Shown here: one piece after another, positions 1 through 6,209 of the stretch
How positions within the stretch are numbered: position 1 is the first letter of the stretch
Layout: each line of letters starts with the position of its first letter
Assembly (NCBI GenBank): GCA_937880335.1
Contig: CALFLJ010000056.1
Location: forward strand, 1 to 11,575
Source of the DNA: an uncultured Succinatimonas sp.
Lineage (GTDB): Bacteria > Pseudomonadota > Gammaproteobacteria > Enterobacterales > Succinivibrionaceae
Direction of reading: 5' to 3'
Length of the DNA stretch: 11,575 nucleotides
Notes under the pieces: model-generated
The model's input: the letters and a program-made list of their open reading frames with translations, nothing else
The model's database searches: none
What the model was told of the DNA's origin: nothing
Translations under genes and position numbers: made by a program

Positions 1-54
1 TTACCCTAAGAAGATAGTCAAAAATTAGAAACTATGACCTACAAAGTTTGGGTT

Positions 55-92
55 AAAAAATATAAAGTCCGAACCTTTTGGGAACGGACTTT
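55..92 (-). terminator. Intrinsic terminator of rho
   Basis: An 8-bp stem (AAAGTCCG at 64-71 pairing with CGGACTTT at 85-92) can be extended inside by a small AA/AA internal loop and two C-G pairs. Read on the minus strand, the stem is followed within three bases by six U residues (55-60). It lies about 85 bases past the rho stop codon, so it is the expected end of the rho transcript. On the plus strand only a short T run follows, so activity in that direction is less likely. Bases 1-54 and 93-177 hold nothing else that I can recognise. Confidence 0.75.
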
Positions 93-177
93 TAAATATG
101 TTAATCAGACGGATATATAACAAAATGTTATTAAATCCAAAATAACTATAATAAGTTAATTTTAAACGAAAGCTATT

Positions 178-1437
178 TTAACTACGCTTCATAGCTGTGA
201 AAAATTCTTCGTTAGTCTTTGTTAAAGATAATTTGTCAATGAGGAATTCCATAGCTTCAATCTCACCCATAGGATGGAGAAACTTTCTTAAAATCCACAT
301 CTTTTGTAGCTCATCAGAAGATGTTATGAGCTCTTCGCGACGAGTTCCTGAACGGGTAACATCTATAGCTGGGTAAACTCTCTTCTCAGCAATCTTACGA
401 GAAAGATGCAGCTCCATATTACCAGTACCCTTAAACTCTTCGTAAATAACCTCATCCATCTTTGAACCAGTATCAATTAAGGCTGTTGCAATAATAGTAA
501 GAGAGCCTCCTTCTTCAACATTTCGAGCGGCACCAAATAAACGCTTTGGACGTTGTAAGGCATTTGCATCAACACCGCCCGTCAAAACCTTACCTGAAGG
601 AGGAACAACAGTGTTATATGCACGAGCTAAACGAGTAATAGAATCCATCAAGATTACTACATCATGCTTATGCTCAACTAAGCGCTTTGCTTTCTCTATA
701 ACCATTTCTGCAACTTGGACATGTCGTGTAGCAGGCTCATCAAATGTAGAAGCCACAACCTCACCTTTAACCATACGTTGCATTTCGGTAACTTCTTCAG
801 GACGCTCATCAATAAGTAAGACAATTAATGTGCATTCTGGATTATTAACCGCAATAGAGTGAGCCACGTTTTGCAATAAAACTGTTTTACCGGCTTTTGG
901 CGGAGCTACAATTAGCCCACGCTGACCTTTTCCTATAGGAGCAACTAAATCTATAACACGAGCGGTTAAATCTTCTTTTGAACCATTTCCAAGCTCAAGT
1001 CTCATACGACTTTCTGCAAAAAGAGGAGTTAAGTTTTCAAAAAGAAGTTTGTTGCGGGAGTTTTCAGGTCTATCGAAGTTTACTGTGTCTACCTTTAGAA
1101 GGGCAAAGTAACGTTCACTTTCTTTTGGAGGACGGATCTTGCCGGAAATAGAATCACCTGTACGGAGATTAAAACGGCGGACCTGACTTGGAGAAACGTA
1201 AATATCGTCAGGACCTGCTAAATAGGAACTGTCGGCACTTCGTAAAAATCCAAATCCATCAGGCAAAATTTCAATCACACCATCGCCAAATATATCCTCA
1301 CCATTTTTGGCGCAAAATTTCAGCAGTTGAAAGATAATCTCTTTTTTGCTGAGGCGGGCGACATTCTCAATGCCATTATTTTCGCACATTTCAACTAGCT
1401 GCGCGACGGGCGTGTTCTTAAGTTCGTTAAGATTCAT
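178..1437 (-). CDS. rho: Transcription termination factor Rho
   Basis: Hexameric RNA-dependent ATPase and translocase that ends transcription of untranslated RNA in the cytoplasm. The 419-residue length equals E. coli Rho, and the N-terminus (MNLNELKNTP) matches it, which fixes the start. Visible parts are the N-terminal helical domain, the cold-shock-like primary RNA-binding domain with DGFGFLR at 60-66, the Walker A loop PPKAGKT at 179-185, Walker B ending at D265 (with S266 and R269 nearby, the bicyclomycin pocket region), and the secondary-site Q-loop around 278-290 (GKVLTGGVDANAL). Arginines in the C-terminal RSGTR stretch are kept. No Shine-Dalgarno-like sequence is evident just before the ATG. 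It is preceded by a leader of up to about 170 bases and separated from uvrD by a hairpin, so it is probably transcribed independently. In E. coli its upstream neighbour is trxA rather than uvrD. Identity is essentially certain. Confidence 0.98.
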   Translation of the reverse strand: MNLNELKNTPVAQLVEMCENNGIENVARLSKKEIIFQLLKFCAKNGEDIFGDGVIEILPDGFGFLRSADSSYLAGPDDIYVSPSQVRRFNLRTGDSISGKIRPPKESERYFALLKVDTVNFDRPENSRNKLLFENLTPLFAESRMRLELGNGSKEDLTARVIDLVAPIGKGQRGLIVAPPKAGKTVLLQNVAHSIAVNNPECTLIVLLIDERPEEVTEMQRMVKGEVVASTFDEPATRHVQVAEMVIEKAKRLVEHKHDVVILMDSITRLARAYNTVVPPSGKVLTGGVDANALQRPKRLFGAARNVEEGGSLTIIATALIDTGSKMDEVIYEEFKGTGNMELHLSRKIAEKRVYPAIDVTRSGTRREELITSSDELQKMWILRKFLHPMGEIEAMEFLIDKLSLTKTNEEFFTAMKRS

Positions 1438-1492
1438 AGATTATGTTATGGACTGACTTACTGCACTGGGAACGGCAGCAGAATAATCTCTT

Positions 1493-1579
1493 AAAAAAAA
1501 CTAATGGAGAACCTGGTTATTCAGAATGGAGAGAGACCAGGATATAACCCTCGGAAGGTGGGTCAAATACATAATATCA
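1493..1579 (-). promoter_or_regulatory. rho 5' leader: candidate promoter, rut-like tract and alternative hairpins
   Basis: Two promoter readings are possible on the minus strand: an extended -10 TGATATTAT at 1579-1571, or TTGACC (1566-1561), a 16-base spacer and TATCCT (1544-1539). Downstream, CCTGGT (1541-1536) can pair with ACCAGG (1517-1512), exposing an 18-base pyrimidine-rich loop. Alternatively GGTTAT (1549-1544) can pair with ATAACC (1520-1515). The two hairpins share bases 1517-1515 and exclude each other. The tract from 1541 to 1506 is rich in YC dinucleotides, as Rho loading sites are, and a run of eight U residues follows at 1500-1493. E. coli rho is controlled by Rho-dependent attenuation in its leader, and this layout is compatible with that. 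The regulatory role is inference. Confidence 0.4.
1501..1572 (-). CDS. Possible 23-residue leader peptide upstream of rho
   Basis: A small open frame, ATG at 1572-1570 and TAG at 1503-1501, covers the paired region of the rho leader and would encode a 23-residue peptide beginning MYLTHLPRV. E. coli has a 33-codon leader frame (rhoL) at the equivalent place, but the peptide sequences do not resemble each other. No convincing ribosome binding site precedes the ATG. If the transcript starts at the downstream candidate promoter (TTGACC/TATCCT), the ATG would lie outside the mRNA. Kept only as a low-confidence candidate because of its position. Confidence 0.2.
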   Translation of the reverse strand: MYLTHLPRVISWSLSILNNQVLH

Positions 1580-1600
1580 CATCTTTTATAAAATATGAGA

Positions 1601-1643
1601 AAAATTTAATAATCAGGACTATTATAATATGAAGTCCTGATTA
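1601..1643 (-). terminator. Terminator after uvrD, possibly bidirectional
   Basis: A perfect 11-bp inverted repeat (1610-1620 with 1633-1643, core AATCAGGACT/AGTCCTGATT) has a 12-base AT-rich loop. On the minus strand it is followed by TTAAATTTTT. It begins 7 bases beyond the uvrD stop codon. The T-rich flank on the plus side would let it act in both directions, though no plus-strand gene approaches it. It would separate the lptM-to-uvrD operon from rho. The U-tract is interrupted, so efficiency may be moderate. Confidence 0.65.
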
Positions 1644-1650
1644 ATTATTT

Positions 1651-3705
1651 TTAGCATAATAAGCTAGGTGTTATAATTTCATATGGCTTTTGAGCCTGAT
1701 TTTGCCTATAACGCTCGACTAATTCTCTTAAAAAATCACTAGCACCAGTGTCTGATGACATTCCATTTATAAACCTCCTTTTGGCATAAGAGACGAACAA
1801 ATTATCTTTAGCTCTTGTTACGGCTACATATGCAAGTCTTCGCTCTTCATTTACCTGCTGGCTACTGCTACTAGACCTGTACAATGGCAACAATCCCTTT
1901 TCAAAACCTAGTACGAAAACATTTTTAAACTCTAATCCCTTAGATGAATGTATGGTCATAAGATTTACATTAGGAATAAGAGAATTTTCATTTTCACCTT
2001 TCTCATTTAACTCTGTATTACTTGATAAAGTAACTCTAGAGATAAAATTCAATAAAGGATCATCATCTGTATTTTCATCCTCTTCATCTAATAACTCTGC
2101 TTGAGATTCAAAATTGCAGGCATTACTTACTAACTGCTCAAGGTTTGCATGACGAAGGTTTTCAAAACTTGATTTATTTTCCTTATCATCTTTTTGTTTG
2201 TAGTAGTCAAATAAACCTGTCTTGTAAATTACGTTTTCAACTAATTCTTTAAGGCTTGAGTGATTATGAGAAAATCTTAAGTTCTCAATAAGATCATAGA
2301 AAACAGCTAACTTTTTAGCTAAAGTTTGCAAAGCTTTAGGAGCTTCAGCTTTTTTACTATATTCCATAAGAAGCATAAGCGCAGAATATAAGGAACAACC
2401 TCTCTCTTGAGATAATAATAGTAGTTGTTCTTGAACTTTACCTCCTATACGTCTTGGCGGGACGTTTATAATACGACGCAAAGCCTGATCATCATCAACA
2501 TTTAAAATGAGTCTCATGTAAGCTAAAGCATCTTGAATCTCTGCTCTTTCAAAAAACTTTTGACCGCCATAAATAATAAAAGGAATTCCCATAGCAGTTA
2601 AACTTTGCTCTAACTGTAATGACTGTTGATTGGTCCTATACAACACAGCTATATCAGAATAATTAACACCTGTTTTATGTAGGCGAGAAATTTCTAACGC
2701 GCAGAAACGAGCCTCTTCAAGATCATTTGTACATTTTACAATTTTTATTTTATCGCCAACGCCATGGTTACCAACTAAAACTTTGTCAACCATACGTTCA
2801 TTACCGTTTCCAATAAGGACGTTAGCAACGTCTAAAATATTTTGTGTTGACCGATAATTGTCTTCAAGAGCTATTACCTCAACATCGTAAAATTCTTTTT
2901 TAAATCTCTTAAGATTTCTATAATCAGCACCGCGCCAACCATATATAGCTTGATCATCATCTCCTACAGCCATTACATGAGATTCACTACCAGTCATAAG
3001 TTTTATAAATTCAAACTGTAACGTATTAGTATCCTGAAACTCATCAACTAAAATTTCTTTAAATCTTCGGTGCTGCAAATCCCGAATTGAACTATTGTTC
3101 TCCAGTAATTCTACTGTTCTTAAAATAATCTCTGCAAAATCAACTAAATTTTGCTCCTGACATTGCTTTTCATACTGACTGTATATTTCTGCTATCTCGA
3201 AGAAAAACTCTTGATAATCATCTTTTAATGTGTCTGCTCTTAACCTTTGCTCTTTATATTTATTTATTCTCGATGCTACCATCGAAGGTTTTAGGTCCTT
3301 AGGATATTTATCCTTTCCCATAATGTGTTTAATAAGCTCTTGTTGTGAACTTTGATCAAGAACACAAAATCCAGCTCTCAAACCAGCTTGGACACTATAG
3401 GATCTTAGCAAACGCAAACAGATAGCATGAAAAGTTCCTGTCCATAATCTATCAGCATTTTCTTTACCTACAATCAAAGCAATACGTTCTTTCATTTCAT
3501 TAGCAGCTTTGTTAGTAAAAGTTAATGCTAAAATCTGCCTTGGCATTAAATTTTCAATTTGCAAAAGCCATGAAATTCTAGAAACTAAAACTCGGGTCTT
3601 TCCTGTACCTGCACCTGCTATGACTAAAATGTTTTTACAAGGAGCTGATACAGCCTTTTTCTGAGATAAATTAAGGTTATTTAATAGAAACTGTTGATTA
3701 TCCAT
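1651..3705 (-). CDS. uvrD: DNA helicase II UvrD, lacking the C-terminal Tudor-like domain
   Basis: Superfamily 1A 3'-5' DNA helicase for nucleotide excision and mismatch repair. In the 684-residue product starting at 3705 one sees the Q motif (LSQKKAV, Q15), Walker A GAGTGKT at 31-37, DEFQDT from 221, GDDDQAIYGWRGA at 248-260, YGGQKFFER, and the motif VI stretch EERRLAYVAVTRA. DEFQDT, IYGWRGA and FFER match UvrD rather than Rep. An upstream in-frame TTG at 3720 would add five residues and overlap yigB by 13 bases. I chose ATG 3705 because MDNQQFLLNNLN aligns with the E. coli N-terminus and leaves a 2-base gap after the yigB stop. The protein ends about 28 residues after the start of the stretch matching E. 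coli RFIGELPEE, where E. coli continues for nearly 90, so the C-terminal Tudor-like RNA-polymerase-binding domain is absent. It is the last gene of the cluster. Confidence 0.95.
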   Translation of the reverse strand: MDNQQFLLNNLNLSQKKAVSAPCKNILVIAGAGTGKTRVLVSRISWLLQIENLMPRQILALTFTNKAANEMKERIALIVGKENADRLWTGTFHAICLRLLRSYSVQAGLRAGFCVLDQSSQQELIKHIMGKDKYPKDLKPSMVASRINKYKEQRLRADTLKDDYQEFFFEIAEIYSQYEKQCQEQNLVDFAEIILRTVELLENNSSIRDLQHRRFKEILVDEFQDTNTLQFEFIKLMTGSESHVMAVGDDDQAIYGWRGADYRNLKRFKKEFYDVEVIALEDNYRSTQNILDVANVLIGNGNERMVDKVLVGNHGVGDKIKIVKCTNDLEEARFCALEISRLHKTGVNYSDIAVLYRTNQQSLQLEQSLTAMGIPFIIYGGQKFFERAEIQDALAYMRLILNVDDDQALRRIINVPPRRIGGKVQEQLLLLSQERGCSLYSALMLLMEYSKKAEAPKALQTLAKKLAVFYDLIENLRFSHNHSSLKELVENVIYKTGLFDYYKQKDDKENKSSFENLRHANLEQLVSNACNFESQAELLDEEDENTDDDPLLNFISRVTLSSNTELNEKGENENSLIPNVNLMTIHSSKGLEFKNVFVLGFEKGLLPLYRSSSSSQQVNEERRLAYVAVTRAKDNLFVSYAKRRFINGMSSDTGASDFLRELVERYRQNQAQKPYEIITPSLLC

Positions 3706-3707
3706 AA

Positions 3708-4433
3708 TTACAAAAGCCAATCTTCTAGATCTAAAACAGATTTGACAATAATATTTGGTAATGACCGGACTGTTCCTTCATCAGGTGAAATTCCTGAATA
3801 TCCTTTATAAACCCATGCACACATACATCCTGCATCAACAGCCCCATTTACATCAGTTATAGGATCATCACCAACATGTAAAATACTTCCTAAACCAACT
3901 CCATAATGCGCGGCACATTTATTATATAAATCAGGAAAAGGTTTTGATTTTAGTCCGTTTAAATTAGGACGAAAATCTTCTGAAAATATATTTTCAAGAC
4001 CTAGAATCTCTAGATTGCAATTACCATTTGATAGTAAACAAATAGAATATCTTTCTTTTAGCTTGATCAAAAAATCTTTAATAGTAGAACATACATGCCC
4101 CTGAGATCTTTTGTTTCTAAAAATCTCTACTAAAGCGAAAGCTTCGTCTAATGTTAACTTTATCTTCAAAATATCAAAAGCAGCTTGCAGGCCGTATGCT
4201 CTTAAGGCGGTAACATCATGAGCCAATTCAGGATTTAATTTAAGGCATTTGCTTTTTATATCTCTCCAAAATCTATAATCTGAGCTTTGTCCTCCCCCCA
4301 AATTATATTTATGAGAAAGGTATCCTGCGAACCATTCCTCAGCTTGACGCAAAACGGTTTCACAATCGTAAAGGGTATTGTCTAAATCAAAAGAAATAAC
4401 TTTTGGTTTAGTTGTTTGTTTTAGGAAAATCAT
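3708..4433 (-). CDS. yigB: HAD-family phosphatase YigB (flavin pathway)
   Basis: Haloacid dehalogenase-type phosphatase. In E. coli YigB removes phosphate from 5-amino-6-(5-phosphoribitylamino)uracil during riboflavin synthesis. All four HAD motifs are visible in the 241-residue product: motif I DLDNTLYD with nucleophile D16 and acid/base D18, motif II SNGN at 135-138, motif III lysine K164 in SKPFPDLY, and motif IV HVGDDPITDV with D189, D190 and D194. The cap domain lies between motifs I and II, and the conserved HDVT is at 72-75. The SKPF.D.Y and LHVGDD.TDV strings match E. coli YigB specifically. It sits 11 bases after xerC and 2 bases before the chosen uvrD start, as in the usual xerC-yigB-uvrD order. 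No clear ribosome binding site precedes it, so translational coupling is likely. Substrate is inferred from orthology. Confidence 0.92.
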   Translation of the reverse strand: MIFLKQTTKPKVISFDLDNTLYDCETVLRQAEEWFAGYLSHKYNLGGGQSSDYRFWRDIKSKCLKLNPELAHDVTALRAYGLQAAFDILKIKLTLDEAFALVEIFRNKRSQGHVCSTIKDFLIKLKERYSICLLSNGNCNLEILGLENIFSEDFRPNLNGLKSKPFPDLYNKCAAHYGVGLGSILHVGDDPITDVNGAVDAGCMCAWVYKGYSGISPDEGTVRSLPNIIVKSVLDLEDWLL

Positions 4434-4444
4434 AATCTATAAAC

Positions 4445-5362
4445 TTATTTTTTATCTAGTGTGGAACGAGGATGAGCTTCCTTATAAACTTTCTTTAAAT
4501 GCGCAAAGTCAAGATGAGTATAGATCTGAGTGGCAGCCAAATTGGCATGTCCTAGCATCTCCTGAACTGCTCTTAAATCAGCTCCACCTTGTAACAAAGA
4601 TGTAGCAAAGGAATGCCGTAATTTATGCGGGTAGACATTGCAACCAAGACCAGCTTCTTTGGCTTGTGTCTTTAGGTGCTGTTCAACTGCTCTAGTAGAC
4701 AAGGGTAGACCAAATCTATTTAAGAACAAATTATCACATTTAGGCTTAAATTGCTCTCTGATTTTAAGATACTGTGAAATTTTTTCTCTGGCAACACTTC
4801 CTACAGGAACAATTCTTTCTTTGCTACCCTTTCCCATTACCCTAACTTCTGAAGAATAGCTATCATAGTTTCTAAGCGCTAAAGAAACTAGCTCACTTAC
4901 TCGTAAGCCAGATGAAAACAGTAGCTCACTAATTGCCCTATCACGAATATCATATATGGTTTTAGCTGGCACATCTAATAGTGCCTGTAACTCATTCTCG
5001 GTTAATACTCTTGGCAATGTTTTGTCAATATGGGGAGCAGTAATTAAAAAAAAAGGGTTTTCTCTAAGTATTCCTCGTGAAATTAAGAACTTGAAAAAGG
5101 AGCTAAGAACATAAAGATCATGAGCAACACTTCTATTTTTTAACCTATTTCCAAACTTATCAAAATTAAATTCGCGGTTAATAATACGCATTTGCTCAAC
5201 ACTTATCTGCGAAAATGAATTTATAGATTGGGTCTCATGCGTCAAAACATAACAAGCTTTATTTAAAATTCGTGAATAGGATGATACAGTATGCTCACTA
5301 ACACGCTTTTCGTATTTTAAAAAATTTATATATGAATTTGCCTCTTCAACTAATGAACTCAT
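4445..5362 (-). CDS. xerC: Tyrosine recombinase XerC
   Basis: Site-specific recombinase that works with XerD at dif to resolve chromosome dimers at the division septum. The 305-residue product has the N-terminal SAM-like core-binding domain (about 1-105) and the C-terminal catalytic domain with the full set R154 (SGLRVSEL), K178 (GKGSKER), H246 and R249 (PHKLRHSFA), H272 (LGHANL) and nucleophile Y281 (IYTHLDF). The ending THLDF..L..VY..AHPR is typical of XerC rather than XerD. It starts only 2 bases after the dapF stop. The nearest strong purine box (AAGGAG, within the dapF end) lies 16 bases before the ATG, too far for normal use, so coupling to translation of the dapF homologue is likely. 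The DUF484 gene (yigA) usually found just upstream is missing. A run of nine A (5046-5054 on the plus strand) lies within the gene. Confidence 0.96.
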   Translation of the reverse strand: MSSLVEEANSYINFLKYEKRVSEHTVSSYSRILNKACYVLTHETQSINSFSQISVEQMRIINREFNFDKFGNRLKNRSVAHDLYVLSSFFKFLISRGILRENPFFLITAPHIDKTLPRVLTENELQALLDVPAKTIYDIRDRAISELLFSSGLRVSELVSLALRNYDSYSSEVRVMGKGSKERIVPVGSVAREKISQYLKIREQFKPKCDNLFLNRFGLPLSTRAVEQHLKTQAKEAGLGCNVYPHKLRHSFATSLLQGGADLRAVQEMLGHANLAATQIYTHLDFAHLKKVYKEAHPRSTLDKK

Positions 5363-5364
5363 AG

Positions 5365-6192
5365 CTATACGGAAATAACTCCTTCAAAAACCCGCTCGGA
5401 TGTAGCTGTAATATATACAGGATCACAATCCCCGCTCCAAGAGATAATAATCTCTCCGCTTGAAAATGAGCACTTTGCAGGTGATGAAAGATAACCTTTT
5501 CTAATTCCCAATACACAAGCAGAGCAAAGCTCTAACTGATTTAGTTTTAATTCTTTACAATCCCTGCTGAACGCTATTGCCTTGAAATTATGAGAATTTA
5601 TGACCTGTGCAAATATAATTTGTGTTTTATTAGAATAACAAGGATGACTTTCAACCTTAAAAATAATTTTCTCAGGGTCAATATCTTCAAGTTTATCAAC
5701 AAAAACTATGCAATAAGATTTAACTAAAGATACAAAGTCAAAAGCGAGAATATTCTTTTCTTTTACATTGTTACAAATAAAGTTTTTCTGTTTTTTTTCT
5801 GAATAATTTTTTGCACAAAAATTTGGAATACCAACATTTAAAGTTACGGTATCATCATCGTTTAATCGTAAATTAAACGATGATGAAGAGGAACTTGCTT
5901 TTACCTCACGTTTATTTATCAAATGATGGTCTACGACAAAACGTGTAAAGCATTGAGCACTATCTAAACTAGCCTCAACCTCTTTTCCCGTACTATCAAA
6001 TAATTGATAATGAAAATCCACCTCTGGATCATAAGGTGGTTCTACTAAAATTAGTTTGTCAAAACCAACTCCAAATTGTCTATTAGATAATCTTTTGATG
6101 AGCTCTGGTGAAAAGAACACCTTTTGCGTAACTCCGTTTACGACCATAAAATCGTCAACTAAGCCGTGCATCTTGGTGAATTTAAGCAACAT
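5365..6192 (-). CDS. DapF-like protein, probable catalytically dead diaminopimelate epimerase
   Basis: Diaminopimelate epimerase interconverts LL- and meso-diaminopimelate using a pair of cysteines. At 275 residues the product has family length, and its first third is very close to E. coli DapF (FFSPELI, GVGFDKL, EPPYDPEVDFHY). The active site is nevertheless gone. The CGNGARC motif reads SLDSAQC at 75-81, so catalytic Cys73 (E. coli numbering) is Ser75. The ACGSGAC motif reads LNQLELC, so Cys217 is Asn218. The substrate contacts Asn11, Asn64, Asn157 and Asn190 align with Asp13, Asp66, Lys158 and Gln191, His159 with Tyr160, Gln44 with Lys46, and Glu208 with Ser209, while Arg209 is kept. Fold-level features, such as the C-terminal W.G...P.Y stretch, remain. 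There is no frameshift or stop. A good ribosome site (AGAGGA) precedes the ATG, 17 bases after lysA. The gene name dapF describes ancestry only. Loss of activity is inferred by aligning to the remembered E. coli sequence. Confidence 0.88.
   Translation of the reverse strand: MLLKFTKMHGLVDDFMVVNGVTQKVFFSPELIKRLSNRQFGVGFDKLILVEPPYDPEVDFHYQLFDSTGKEVEASLDSAQCFTRFVVDHHLINKREVKASSSSSSFNLRLNDDDTVTLNVGIPNFCAKNYSEKKQKNFICNNVKEKNILAFDFVSLVKSYCIVFVDKLEDIDPEKIIFKVESHPCYSNKTQIIFAQVINSHNFKAIAFSRDCKELKLNQLELCSACVLGIRKGYLSSPAKCSFSSGEIIISWSGDCDPVYITATSERVFEGVISV
5852..5886. repeat. Perfect 15-bp inverted repeat inside the dapF homologue
   Basis: The arms 5852-5866 (TCATCATCGTTTAAT) and 5872-5886 (ATTAAACGATGATGA) are exact reverse complements around a 5-base loop. 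On the coding strand one arm encodes part of a six-serine run (residues 100-105) and the other the LNDDD stretch (110-114). No U-tract follows on either strand, so it does not look like a terminator. In E. coli DapF the DDD is conserved but the serine run is replaced by a STANGR-type sequence. This suggests that the serine arm was copied from the complement of the aspartate arm. Confidence 0.9.
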
Positions 6193-6209
6193 CTTTTTTT
6201 ATCCTCTAG

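Noticed and set aside
611..862. 83-codon plus-strand frame opposite rho
   Set aside because: Antisense to highly conserved Rho codons; no independent support.
3706..3720. Upstream TTG start of uvrD adding five residues
   Set aside because: The ATG at 3705 aligns with the E. coli N-terminus and avoids overlap with yigB; the extra residues match nothing.
4294..4299. Run of six C (six G on the coding strand) in yigB
   Set aside because: Too short to suggest slippage control, and it encodes an ordinary glycine stretch in the cap domain.
5046..5054. Nine-A tract in xerC as a possible phase-variation site
   Set aside because: Such runs are expected in AT-rich genes, the frame is intact, and switching off xerC has no obvious benefit.
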